Assembly: GCA_013823135.1 (NCBI GenBank)
Contig: PNLP01000065.1
Location: forward strand, 1 to 38,405
Direction: 5' to 3'
From: Planctomycetaceae bacterium
Lineage (GTDB): Bacteria > Planctomycetota > Planctomycetia > Gemmatales > Gemmataceae
DNA length: 38,405 nucleotides
The translations under genes were made by a program, and so were the position numbers. This document shows positions 15,513 to 24,215 of the stretch, one piece after another (position 1 is the stretch's first letter; every line of letters begins with the position of its first letter). The notes under the pieces were generated by a model. It was not told the DNA's origin. It searched no databases and worked only from the letters and a program-made list of their open reading frames with translations.

Positions 15513-17030
15513 ATGGCCTTCAACTTTGACGCCACAGGTATCGGGCAACTCGCATTGCGGCTGGGACTTGCGTCCCAGTCGCAAGTGGATGAGTGTTTGA
15601 TCGAGCTCGATAACAACAAGGCTCCCGCCGTCGATCTCGTTCGCCTCCTCGAACGCAAACGCTACCTGTCGGCCTGGCAGGGTGCGAAACTCCTCAAAGG
15701 AGAAACGGAAGGTTACTTCCTCGGCGGGTATCGGTTGCTGTACCGAATCGCGTCCGGCAGTTTTGGTCGCGTCTATCGTGGCGACGACCCCCTTACTGGG
15801 CAGGTCGTCGCGGTGAAGGTGCTCCGGAACAAGTGGATGATGGACAGACAGAAGGTGGACCTGTTCTTGCGTGAGGGCAAGATCGGGATGGAGATCCGTC
15901 ACCCGAACATCGTGTCGGTGCTGACGGTGAACCAGGACAATAAGACGGGTCAATACTTCATCGTCATGGAGTTCATCGAGGGCGGGAACCTCCGCGACCT
16001 CCTCCAAATCCGCAAGAAACTGACCCCGGAAGAATCGGCTCGCATCATTGAGGAGTCGGCGCAAGGGTTGGCCTACTCATTTCAACGCGGGATGACTCAC
16101 CGCGACATCAAACCGACGAACATCCTCATTGCCGTGGCCAATGGGCAGGCGAAACTCGTGGACTTTGGGCTCGCGGAGATCAGCGACGGCAATGCCACTG
16201 GCCGGCAGGTTGGCAAGCAGGAGGAGAAAGACAAGGATTACGACGTGGCGGTGGATCGCACCGTTGACTACGCCGGATTGGAGAAAGCGACCAACCAGAA
16301 GGCCGGCGACGTTCGCAGCGATATCTACTTCCTCGGCTCCGTGCTCTTCGAGTGTGTCACCGGAACGCCGCTGATGCCGGCAACGCGTGACCGCATCGAG
16401 CGGATGCAGGCTCGCCGATATCAGGAGGTGGAAGCCACGCTTCGGAGGAACGGCCCGGCTCTTGGGGTTCCGCCACCACTGCTCAATGTGCTCGCCAAGG
16501 CGCTCCGGTTCGACCCCAACCAGCGATATCAGACCCCGACGGAGTTTGTTGAGGCGCTCCAGGCTTGCCGTGCGGAGATGCGAGGCGAGTCGGTAGAAGT
16601 CTCGGTGAACAGTCGCATCCCTCCCGGCCCGAAGACGTTATTCGCAATCGAGAAAAACGAGCGGCTCAAGGAAGCGTTCCGCGAGAAGTTCAAGGCTCAG
16701 GGCTTCCGCGTTCTGATATCGATTGATCCCGATCAGGCACTCAAGCGATATCGCCAGCAACCCTATCACGCCTTGATCGTCGATGCCGGTTCGATCGGCG
16801 ACGAGGGAATCGGTGTCTACAACCAACTCCTCGCGGAATCGGATGCAACCGGGCTTGATCTGGTCGTGGTTCTGCTTCTCTCACAAGAGCAGGTGGAACT
16901 CGCAAGTGAGGCGAACGTCCACGACCGCGGAGCCGTGATGGTTTTCCCGGTGAGCATGAGGGAGTTGATGCAGATCATCAGCGATTTGATGCCCGCGCAA
17001 GAGACCGAGGAAGAGAGCGTTGAGGACTGA
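15513..17030 (+). CDS. Ser/Thr protein kinase with C-terminal receiver-like domain
   Basis: 505 residues from the ATG at 15513 (MAFNFDATGIGQLALRLGLA). Residues 1-65 form a small helical domain, followed by a Hanks-type kinase: GSFGRVYRG loop, VAVK with K102, HRDIKPTN with D199, DFG at 217-219. After about residue 370 comes a response-regulator-like fold: KTLFAIEKNERLKEAFREKF, ALIVDAGSIGDEG with an Asp at the usual phosphorylation position, LVVVLLLSQEQVELA, and VFPVSMRELMQII. There is no membrane segment, so it is cytoplasmic. The receiver lacks some acidic-pocket residues and may be a pseudo-receiver. It is divergent from the FHA-STAS gene and 58 bases upstream of the small FHA gene, so the three probably form a phospho-signalling unit. 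Confidence 0.9.
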   Translation: MAFNFDATGIGQLALRLGLASQSQVDECLIELDNNKAPAVDLVRLLERKRYLSAWQGAKLLKGETEGYFLGGYRLLYRIASGSFGRVYRGDDPLTGQVVAVKVLRNKWMMDRQKVDLFLREGKIGMEIRHPNIVSVLTVNQDNKTGQYFIVMEFIEGGNLRDLLQIRKKLTPEESARIIEESAQGLAYSFQRGMTHRDIKPTNILIAVANGQAKLVDFGLAEISDGNATGRQVGKQEEKDKDYDVAVDRTVDYAGLEKATNQKAGDVRSDIYFLGSVLFECVTGTPLMPATRDRIERMQARRYQEVEATLRRNGPALGVPPPLLNVLAKALRFDPNQRYQTPTEFVEALQACRAEMRGESVEVSVNSRIPPGPKTLFAIEKNERLKEAFREKFKAQGFRVLISIDPDQALKRYRQQPYHALIVDAGSIGDEGIGVYNQLLAESDATGLDLVVVLLLSQEQVELASEANVHDRGAVMVFPVSMRELMQIISDLMPAQETEEESVED

Positions 17031-17088
17031 TCGCGAACGGTTACATGACGAACCCTTTCGCTCCCGTATTAACCCCACACTTGCCGCC

Positions 17089-17454
17089 ATGCCGCAGCAC
17101 CTCCTCTCCCTCACCGATGGCCCGAGCATCCTCATCGACAAGCCGATCCTGCTCTTCGGCCGTCACGAGGAGTGCGACGTTCAACTGAACTCCAAGAAGG
17201 TCTCGCGTCGGCACTGCGTGCTGGCGCAGGTCAATGATTACCTCGTCGTGCGAGATCTCGGAAGCACCAACGGCGTGCGGATCAACGGCGAGCGGTTGCC
17301 CGAAGGCAAACTCCGCCCCGGCGACGAACTCCAGATCGGGAACTTCCGCTATCAGGTCTGTGCCGATCCATTGGGACGGCCGAAGGAACCACCGGTGGTG
17401 GAGGTGTACCGCCCCATCGCACCGGTGGAAGAAGAGGATTCCGAAGAGGATTGA
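17089..17454 (+). CDS. FHA-domain protein
   Basis: 121 residues if the ATG at 17089 is used (MPQHLLSLTDGPSILIDKPI), which begins right at the domain. A longer frame from 17020 would overlap the kinase stop and has no better signal. The FHA fold has its motifs in order: FGRHEECDVQL (24-33), VSRRHCVL (about 38-45), DLGSTNGVRINGERL (about 56-70). The conserved Gly-Arg, Ser-Arg-Arg-His and Thr-Asn-Gly are all present, so phosphothreonine binding is likely. The tail is acidic. It follows the kinase in the same direction and probably binds a phosphorylated target or the kinase itself. Confidence 0.85.
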   Translation: MPQHLLSLTDGPSILIDKPILLFGRHEECDVQLNSKKVSRRHCVLAQVNDYLVVRDLGSTNGVRINGERLPEGKLRPGDELQIGNFRYQVCADPLGRPKEPPVVEVYRPIAPVEEEDSEED

Positions 17455-17465
17455 TCGGTTGGGAG

Positions 17466-17496
17466 TTAGCGGCTGCCCCGGTGGGGGCAGCGCTAA
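17466..17496. terminator. GC-rich hairpin between convergent genes
   Basis: TTAGCG-GCTGCCCC, loop GGTG, then GGGGCAGC-GCTAA: an 8-bp perfect core stem with outer TTAGC/GCTAA pairing, between the stops of the FHA gene and thrS. There is no T run. It could serve as a bidirectional terminator and shares its TTAG...CTAA ends with the palindromes near 26,340 and 28,328. Confidence 0.45.
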
Positions 17497-17504
17497 ACAA
17501 TACG

Positions 17505-19376
17505 TCACGGCACCAGCTTGAGTGTTCGCGAACGCACGACCTGTTCCAGCATGGCGACAAACTCCGCCACGGGCTTCGCCCCGAGGTCTTCGCCACTGCG
17601 GAGCCGCACCGCGACCGAGTTCGCTTCCATTTCCTTGTCGCCGATCACGAGCACATACGGCACCTTCTGTAACTGCGCATCGCGGATCTTCGCCTGCATC
17701 CGCTTGTCGCCCAGATCGACATCCACGCGGTAATCACTCTCCAGCAGCGAGTCGCCGAGCTTCTGGGCGAACTCGAAGTGCCGGTCCGCGATGGGGACGA
17801 TCGTGACCTGCACCGGCGCGAGCCACACCGGGAACGCACCTGCGTACAGCTCGATCAGGTACGACATCATCCGTTCCATCGTGCTGATGACGCCGCGATG
17901 GATCATCACCGGCCGCTTCGGGGTGTCGTCCGAGTCCTTGAACTCCAGCTTGAACTGCTCGGGCAAGTGCTGGTCGGCCTGGATGGTCGAGAGGGTCTCC
18001 TCGCGGCCCATGGTGTCCTTCACCTGCACGTCGATCTTCGGCCCGTAGAACGCGGCCTCATTCCACGCCTCGAAGAACGGCAATCCGGACTCTTTCAGCA
18101 CTTCACGCAGCATCGCAATGCTGCTTTCCCACATCGCCGGGTTATCGACGTACTTGCCGCCCTTCCCGGGAGCCGTGGTTTCGGGATCGTCGTTCTTTGA
18201 GAGCCGGAACCGGTACTCGGTGATGCCGAGATCAGCATACGCCTTCTTCATCAGGGCGAGCACACCCGCGATCTCGGCCTTCACCTGATCGGGTCGCACG
18301 AAGAGGTGCGCATCATTCAGCGTCATGCACCGCACGCGACTCAGCCCGCCGACGACACCCGACCGTTCATAGCGATACATCTTCCCGAGTTCGGCGATCC
18401 GAATCGGCAGGTCGCGGTAGCTTCGCGGCTTCGACTTGTATACCTGGATGTGGTGCGGGCAGCACATCGGCCGCAGGCACAGTTCCTCGTCGTCGTTGCC
18501 ACCCTCGCCCATGTCCATCGGCGGGAACATGCTGTCCTTGTAGTGCTCCCAGTGGCCGGAAATCTTGTACAGTTCCTTCTTCGCCGCGTCCGGGGTGTAG
18601 ACGTGCGAGTACCCCGCCTTCCGCTCGTAATCGGTGATGAAGGTTTCGAGCAGCCGGCGAACGGTCGCGCCTTTCGGCAGCAGCATCGGGAAGCCGGCAC
18701 CGAACACCTGCTCGTTGGCGAATAGTTCGAGATCGCGGCCGACCTTGCGGTGGTCGCGCTTCGCAGCTTCTTCCACACGGGCAAGGTGTGCCTTCAGGTC
18801 GTCGGCACTCACCCACGCGGTGGCGTGGAAGCGCTTCAGCATCTTCTTGCTGCTGTCGCCGCGCCAGTACGAACCGGTGACCTGCGTGATCTTGAACGCC
18901 TTCGAGTCGAGGTTGCCGGTAGTTTCGACGTGCGGCCCGCGGCACAGGTCGGTGAATGTGTCCTGCTGATACACGGTGAGCATGGGTGCGGCGTTCGCGG
19001 CGTTGCCGTACTCGTCCTGCCCCTTGGCCAACCCCTCGATGAGTTCGAGCTTGTAGGGGTTATCCTTGAAGATCTCACGGCCCTCGTCGGCGGTGATCTC
19101 CCGCACCTTGAACGGGTGCTTCCCCTTGATGATCTGCTTCATCCGGTTGGCGATCCATTCGAGGTCGCCGTCGGTGGGGTTCACATCAAGATCGAAGTCG
19201 TAGTAGAACCCGTACTCGATGGGTGGCCCGATGGTCGGCTTAGCCTGCGGGAATTTTTCGACGACGGCCTGCGCGAGGACGTGTGCGAGGGAGTGTCGCA
19301 ACTTGTAGAGGGTGGGGTCGTAGTCCTTGGGAACGTACTTGTCGCCTGCGGCCTTCAACTCGGCTTCGCTTGCCAT
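17505..19376 (-). CDS. thrS: Threonyl-tRNA synthetase without TGS domain
   Basis: 623 residues from the ATG at 19376 (MASEAELKAAGDKYVPKDYD), preceded by AAGGA eight bases upstream; the frame is open 26 codons further without a start signal. It attaches Thr to tRNA-Thr in the cytoplasm. The editing domain begins at once with HSLAH (H28, H32) and CRGPHV. The class II core has RYERSGVVGGLSRVRCMTLN (motif 2), CLRPMCCPHH with the zinc Cys, DAHLF and MIHRGV with the zinc His residues, and FYGPKIDVQV. The anticodon domain ends ...LKLVP. The usual N-terminal TGS domain (about 60 residues) is absent, as in some bacterial lineages. No T-box or leader is visible. Confidence 0.95.
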   Translation of the reverse strand: MASEAELKAAGDKYVPKDYDPTLYKLRHSLAHVLAQAVVEKFPQAKPTIGPPIEYGFYYDFDLDVNPTDGDLEWIANRMKQIIKGKHPFKVREITADEGREIFKDNPYKLELIEGLAKGQDEYGNAANAAPMLTVYQQDTFTDLCRGPHVETTGNLDSKAFKITQVTGSYWRGDSSKKMLKRFHATAWVSADDLKAHLARVEEAAKRDHRKVGRDLELFANEQVFGAGFPMLLPKGATVRRLLETFITDYERKAGYSHVYTPDAAKKELYKISGHWEHYKDSMFPPMDMGEGGNDDEELCLRPMCCPHHIQVYKSKPRSYRDLPIRIAELGKMYRYERSGVVGGLSRVRCMTLNDAHLFVRPDQVKAEIAGVLALMKKAYADLGITEYRFRLSKNDDPETTAPGKGGKYVDNPAMWESSIAMLREVLKESGLPFFEAWNEAAFYGPKIDVQVKDTMGREETLSTIQADQHLPEQFKLEFKDSDDTPKRPVMIHRGVISTMERMMSYLIELYAGAFPVWLAPVQVTIVPIADRHFEFAQKLGDSLLESDYRVDVDLGDKRMQAKIRDAQLQKVPYVLVIGDKEMEANSVAVRLRSGEDLGAKPVAEFVAMLEQVVRSRTLKLVP

Positions 19377-19598
19377 GTGTAGAGTCCTTCGTGCTTTGAG
19401 ACTCGCCCGGTTTCGCAGAGCCGAAACAGGCTCGTCTGCCGACGCCCGTGGCACCCGGTCATACAGCCGGAACCTCCCGAAGCGTCACGAGCATGTTACG
19501 AGCGAAAGGACAGGCAGACAGGGCAGGCAGGTTCACGACGAGCGTTGCGACGTGGAAACGAACAGTCTAAAATGCGGCAGTGGTACGGAGGAATGACA

Positions 19599-19841
19599 AT
19601 GATCGACATCGCGACACAGAAGCCGGTCCGCGTTCGACAAGACGGCGGAACACGCGCATTCTTGAGAGTCCGTGGGGAACAGGTCGAGCCAATTTTGAAA
19701 GCGCTCCAAGAGAAGGGGATCGCCTGCTGGCAGTCGGGTGGGGTAATGTCGGTAGACGGTGGACCGGGGACGGGGGTCATTATAATCGGCATCAACGAGA
19801 ATCCTGCGAATGCTCAGGCAGTTCTCGATGCAATTCCCTGA
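19599..19841 (+). CDS. Small protein paired with a HEPN gene
   Basis: 80 residues from the ATG at 19599 (MIDIATQKPVRVRQDGGTRA), chosen because GGAGG lies seven bases upstream; the ATG at 19593 would be too close. The order of predicted elements is strand, helix (QVEPILKALQEKGIACW), strand (GGVMSVDG), strand (GVIIIGI) and helix (ANAQAVLDAI), a ferredoxin-like alternation. No known family. Its stop is 12 bases before the HEPN gene, so the two are probably co-translated. By analogy with HEPN toxin pairs it could be an antitoxin; that is inference. Confidence 0.6.
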   Translation: MIDIATQKPVRVRQDGGTRAFLRVRGEQVEPILKALQEKGIACWQSGGVMSVDGGPGTGVIIIGINENPANAQAVLDAIP

Positions 19842-19853
19842 TGTGAGCGGATC

Positions 19854-20552
19854 ATGGCCCTGCGGGATGAAATTCGTGCGGCGCGAGATCGAGCGAAAGC
19901 CGAGTTGATCGCGGCTCACGACTATCACGCGGATTCCGTGACCGCCTGGGAGTTTTTGGGAAAGGCACTCGATGCCGGAAGGCAGCTTCACGTGCCAAAC
20001 CCTGTGACTGGCACGACCACGACTCAAGCCAATCTGCCCGCGAAGATCCCGGACTACAGATCGAAGCGACTGACCGAAGCGACATTCCAATCCTTCCTCG
20101 CGATTTTCGAAGGGTTCCTGACCGACTTTATCCGGGCCTGGTTGCGCTCGTATCCCCAGAACCTCGCTTCCACCGAACCAGTGCCCGTTGATGTGATTCT
20201 GGAAGCGAAGGACAAACTTGAGATCACCGACTTCCTGATCGACCGTGCCATCGTCGGGTTGCTCTACAAGAAGCCGGCGGACTGGTTCGCGTACTTCGAG
20301 AAGCGATTGAAACTTGGGTGCCCAAGCGCCGCCGAGATCGAACGATTGGCAGAAGCGAAAGCGACCCGTGATCTTCTGATTCACAATCGCGGCGTCGTGA
20401 ACGAGGTGTACATTGCCAAGGCGGGCACACTTGCGAGATTCGCGGTCGGGCAGTTCATCGACCTACCTGAGCCGTATCACCAGGATATCTGGGAACTGTT
20501 GCTGAAAGTCGTCGCGGAGATGTCCGACGCGATCATCGCAAAGTTCCCCTGA
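19854..20552 (+). CDS. HEPN-domain protein
   Basis: 232 residues, ATG start, mostly helical. It contains R172-x4-H177 in KATRDLLIHNRGVVNEVYIA, the RD-x3-HN-x-G-x-VN signature of HEPN proteins of the RiboL-PSP/MAE_28990 kind, which cleave RNA when active. There is no signal peptide or membrane segment. It lies 12 bases downstream of the 80-residue gene and converges with rimO, the two stops about 5 bases apart. It could be the toxin half of a toxin-antitoxin pair or a regulatory HEPN protein; the sequence alone does not decide. It is not closely similar to the HEPN protein at 2589-3356. Confidence 0.75.
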   Translation: MALRDEIRAARDRAKAELIAAHDYHADSVTAWEFLGKALDAGRQLHVPNPVTGTTTTQANLPAKIPDYRSKRLTEATFQSFLAIFEGFLTDFIRAWLRSYPQNLASTEPVPVDVILEAKDKLEITDFLIDRAIVGLLYKKPADWFAYFEKRLKLGCPSAAEIERLAEAKATRDLLIHNRGVVNEVYIAKAGTLARFAVGQFIDLPEPYHQDIWELLLKVVAEMSDAIIAKFP

Positions 20553-20557
20553 TCGCT

Positions 20558-21982
20558 TCACCACGGTTGGCCGATGGCGCGGCCAGCGAGGTCGTAGCCG
20601 TCGGCGGCGGTGATTTTCACGCGAACGAAGTCGCCGGGCCGCAGGTTCTTCCCCTTCACGCGCACGGCACAGTCGATGTCGGGCGTGTCGGCCGTGGTGC
20701 GTCCGCGGGCGTGGCCCGCGAACTCGGGGTCCGGGCCGTCGATGATGACCGGATGCTCCTTGCCGACCTGAGCGTTCGCCCAACCGAACGCGACCTGTTG
20801 TTGCACTTCCATGATCGCCGCGACCCGAGCCGCTTTCACGTCTTCGGGGATGCGGTCGTCGAGCTTCTCGGCAGGCGTGCCGGGTTCAAGCGAGTATGGG
20901 AACACGCCCATTCGCTCGAACTTGAAGTCGGCGACGAACTGCCGCAGTTCCTCGAACTCGGCTTCCGTCTCGCCGGGGAACCCCGCGATGAACGTCGTGC
21001 GGATCGCGAGGTCTGGCCACTTCGCCCGCAGGCGGTGCAGCAGCTTCTCGGTGGAACTGCGATCCACGCGGCGAATCATGCGCTTCAGCACGCGGTCGTT
21101 AATGTGCTGCAACGGCATGTCGAGATACGGGATCACCTTGCTCGACCCGGCAAGCGTGTCGATGACCTCGTCGGAGATGTGTTCGGGGTACGCGTACAGC
21201 GTGCGAATCCACTCCAGCCCCTCGACCTTGTCGAGCGCACGAATCAGATCCGCGAGCCGCGTGCGGCCGTAGAGGTCCATGCCGTAGTAGGTCGTGTCCT
21301 GCGCGACGATGATGAGTTCGCGAACGCCGTCGGCCACGAGTTCGTTCGCCTCGCGGATCACTTCCTCGATCGGCTTCGTGACGTGCTTGCCGCGCATCTT
21401 GGGGATTGCGCAATACGTGCAAAGCCGGTCGCAGCCTTCGCTGATCTTGAGGTACGCGAAGTGCCGCGGCGTGATGCGCAAGCGCGACGTGTCTTCGAGG
21501 GCACGCACGGGAGCCGGGCGGAACAGCGAACGCTGTTCGTCGGCGAGTTGTGGCTGTCGGTGGGTGGCGCGATTCACGACCTCCGCGATTTCCTCGCGAC
21601 CGAACACGCCGACGATCTGATCGACCTCGGGGACGTTCTCCAACAGCACGTCGCGCTGCCGTTCGGCCATGCACCCCGCGACGACAACCGAGCCAACCTT
21701 GCCGGCCGCTTTGAGCGCGAGCATTTCGCGGATGACGGAGAGTGATTCCTGTCGTGCTGGTTCGATGAACCCGCACGTGTTGATGACGACGACATCGGCA
21801 CCGTCGGCATCCGGCTGAAGGGCGTATCCATCCTGCGCGAGCTTGCCCAGCATCCGCTCGGAATCGACGAGGTTCTTGGGGCACCCCAGTGAGATGAACG
21901 CGAAGTTGCCCTTGGCCGAAGCGAGCGAGCCACGGGGTTGATCCCCGTGGTCCGTGGCGAGTGGTAAACTCTTGGTCGTCAT
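20558..21982 (-). CDS. rimO: Ribosomal protein S12 methylthiotransferase RimO
   Basis: 474 residues. It methylthiolates an Asp of ribosomal protein S12 using radical SAM chemistry and two 4Fe-4S clusters. The N-terminal UPF0004 domain has C34 (SLGCPKNLVDSE), C70 (NTCGFIEPA) and C104 (VAGCMAE). The radical SAM motif is C184-x3-C188-x2-C191 (SEGCDRLCTYCAIPKMRG). The C-terminal TRAM domain follows (VIIDGPDPEFAGHARGRTTA, GDFVRVKITAADGYDLAGRA). SLGCPKNLVDSE separates it from MiaB. The first 20 or so residues are variable, and a later start is possible. It is monocistronic as far as seen, converging with the HEPN gene. Confidence 0.95.
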   Translation of the reverse strand: MTTKSLPLATDHGDQPRGSLASAKGNFAFISLGCPKNLVDSERMLGKLAQDGYALQPDADGADVVVINTCGFIEPARQESLSVIREMLALKAAGKVGSVVVAGCMAERQRDVLLENVPEVDQIVGVFGREEIAEVVNRATHRQPQLADEQRSLFRPAPVRALEDTSRLRITPRHFAYLKISEGCDRLCTYCAIPKMRGKHVTKPIEEVIREANELVADGVRELIIVAQDTTYYGMDLYGRTRLADLIRALDKVEGLEWIRTLYAYPEHISDEVIDTLAGSSKVIPYLDMPLQHINDRVLKRMIRRVDRSSTEKLLHRLRAKWPDLAIRTTFIAGFPGETEAEFEELRQFVADFKFERMGVFPYSLEPGTPAEKLDDRIPEDVKAARVAAIMEVQQQVAFGWANAQVGKEHPVIIDGPDPEFAGHARGRTTADTPDIDCAVRVKGKNLRPGDFVRVKITAADGYDLAGRAIGQPW

Positions 21983-22162
21983 CCGGTGCGGGTCCGTCGG
22001 TGGTGCGGCGAAAGTCGAACGGTTATTATACGGGCCTCACCGCACCCTCCAAGGGAAGCGGGCGGTTTACCGGCACTTGGCGGGTCCGGCGGTCGTGCGT
22101 CGACCGAGGCGTTCTGGGTGGGGTCGAATGGTTTGGATATTCGTACCTCCACCAACGCTAGA

Positions 22163-24136
22163 TCATTTCGCCTTCGGTTCGATCACGCCGCCGTCCCACT
22201 CGATCTTGCACTGCGGGAGCGCCTTCTTCAACTCGTCGATTCCCTGCCGTGTGACCCCTGTCCGGGTGAGAAAGAGTCGAGTCAGGGTCTTGCACTCCTT
22301 GAACTGGGCCAACCCAGAGTCCGTCACTCCCGAGCAGCCGTTCAGGTAGACGATCGTCAACTTCGTGCTGTCCTTGAAGTGGGCCAAACCAACGTCCGTC
22401 GTCGCGGTATTCGTGAGCATGAGGTAGCTCAGGTTGGTGCACCCCTTGAAGGAGGCCAAGCCCGCATCAGTTACCGAGGTGTTCCCCAGCCAGATGGTCT
22501 CGAACAGCTTGCAGTCCTGGAACTGTGCCAACCCCTTGTCACTGACTTTGGTATCGGAGAGGCCTATCGATCTCAGCTTTTTGCACGATTTGAAGTGCTT
22601 CAGCCCTTCATCGCCAATGGCCGTACCGTTCATCCAGATAATCGTTATCTCATCACACCCTTCAAAGGCGCCCAACCCCGTGTCCCCGACTTTTGAATTG
22701 TCATGCAGGTCAACTTCTGACAGCCGGAATTGTTTCTCCGGCAAATCTGAAGGGGATTTGATGATTTGCAACGAACCGGCCACGCGAACGATTCCGCCCA
22801 GGGACAGCGCGTACTCGGCCGCCTTGCGGTCGGAGGCGGTGGCCGGCGTCGCCACCTTCGCCTCCGGGCCGAACTTGCCCAACTCCTTGTCGTTCTTCGT
22901 CACCGTCACCGTTGCGCCATCGGGCACCTTGATCTCGGTCTCCGTGCCGTCCTTGTTCTTGATCTTGACGATGATGCCGTCCGCGGCCACAGCTGCCAAC
23001 CCAACGAACGCCAGCACGAGCGCCACCTTCAACCACCGCCGCCGTTCTCGAGGGACCGTTGCCGGTGTGCCCCTCGACTCGGAGACAGTACGCAACCCCG
23101 TCGCGGTTTCCGAATCCGCCTCGGTGTTCGCGGTTGATGCCCACGGGTCACGCCCGTGGGGAGTCGGCAACCCAACCCGAATCGGTTCGGTTGCACCGAG
23201 CGCAACCTCGGCCACACGTAATTCCTCGACCACATCTGCCGCCGTCGCCGGACGGTCAACGGGATTTTTTGCCAGCAACCGCATCGTCAGTGCGTCAAGA
23301 CTCGGGGGCACTTCCGGGTTCTCGGTCCCGGGCGGATTCGGTGTCTTATTCACCACCGCGAGGAGCAATCCCGTGATGTTCGCGGCCTGGAACGGAAGGC
23401 GGCCAGCGAGCATCTGGTACAACACGACGCCCAGGCTGAACAGGTCGCTCCGGACGTCAACCGGTTCGCCCTGTGCCTGCTCGGGGCTCATGTACGCCGG
23501 CGTTCCTAGCACGGCGCCGGTGTGCGTCATATGATCCGGGTCGACCGCATCGCTAGTGGCCACACGGGCGAGGCCGAAGTCCAGAATCTTCACCCGTCGG
23601 CGATCGCCCTCCAGCCACACGTTCCCGGGCTTGATGTCTCGGTGCACGAGTCCGCGGGCATGGGCACAGGCCAGGCCCTCGGCCATCTCGCGGACGATCC
23701 GAACCGCCTCGGCAACCGGCACACGCGGGTTCGCCTTCAGTGCGTCGGACAGCGACCTGCCCTTGAGTAAGGGCATGGCGATGAACGGAACCCCGCGGTC
23801 CTCGCCCACATGATGAATCACCGCGACGTGATCATGTTCGACGGCAGCTTGCGATCGGGCCTCGCGGAGGAACCGGCCGACGGCGGTCGCGTCCGCGGCG
23901 TACTGCGGGAGCATCACCTTCAGGGCGACGAACCGCTTCAGGTGCGGGTCTTCCCCCCGGAACACCACGCCCATGCCGCCGGCCCCGAGGACGCCGAGGA
24001 CGCGGTACGTTCCGAGTCGGCCGATCTCGTCAGGTTGCTGCTGCGGCGCCAGGAACGGGAAGTTGGCCGAAGGCGGTGGCCCGGTCGGGGCGGTCAGGGT
24101 CGGGTTTCCACCCGCGGGCTGATCGGGCTGTGTCAT
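22163..24136 (-). CDS. Ser/Thr protein kinase with membrane segment and leucine-rich repeats
   Basis: 657 residues. A Pro-rich leader is followed by a Hanks-type kinase (about 43-310): GAGGMGVVFRG loop, K73, HRDIKPGN with D167, DFG at 186-188, GTPAYMSPEQ. A single transmembrane helix lies near 368-386 (WLKVALVLAFVGLAAVAADG). Outside it is a KNKDGTETEIKVPDGATVTV strand region common to planctomycete kinases, then about six leucine-rich repeats of roughly 24 residues (TGLGAFEGCDEITIIWMNGT and similar, with alternating GLxxFxxC and LxxLxLxxT). It is probably a receptor kinase with the repeats as external sensor. No neighbour points to its ligand. Confidence 0.9.
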   Translation of the reverse strand: MTQPDQPAGGNPTLTAPTGPPPSANFPFLAPQQQPDEIGRLGTYRVLGVLGAGGMGVVFRGEDPHLKRFVALKVMLPQYAADATAVGRFLREARSQAAVEHDHVAVIHHVGEDRGVPFIAMPLLKGRSLSDALKANPRVPVAEAVRIVREMAEGLACAHARGLVHRDIKPGNVWLEGDRRRVKILDFGLARVATSDAVDPDHMTHTGAVLGTPAYMSPEQAQGEPVDVRSDLFSLGVVLYQMLAGRLPFQAANITGLLLAVVNKTPNPPGTENPEVPPSLDALTMRLLAKNPVDRPATAADVVEELRVAEVALGATEPIRVGLPTPHGRDPWASTANTEADSETATGLRTVSESRGTPATVPRERRRWLKVALVLAFVGLAAVAADGIIVKIKNKDGTETEIKVPDGATVTVTKNDKELGKFGPEAKVATPATASDRKAAEYALSLGGIVRVAGSLQIIKSPSDLPEKQFRLSEVDLHDNSKVGDTGLGAFEGCDEITIIWMNGTAIGDEGLKHFKSCKKLRSIGLSDTKVSDKGLAQFQDCKLFETIWLGNTSVTDAGLASFKGCTNLSYLMLTNTATTDVGLAHFKDSTKLTIVYLNGCSGVTDSGLAQFKECKTLTRLFLTRTGVTRQGIDELKKALPQCKIEWDGGVIEPKAK

Positions 24137-24215
24137 AGGTGTCTCCGAGGGAGTAACTATGCTACCACCCCGCAGACTTGCCCGCTATGACCATACGTAC
24201 CAAAACAACTACAGC

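Noticed and set aside
20567..21745. 392-codon plus-strand frame opposite rimO
   Set aside because: Antisense shadow of a clearly identified gene; rich in Arg, Val, Asp as expected for a reverse frame.
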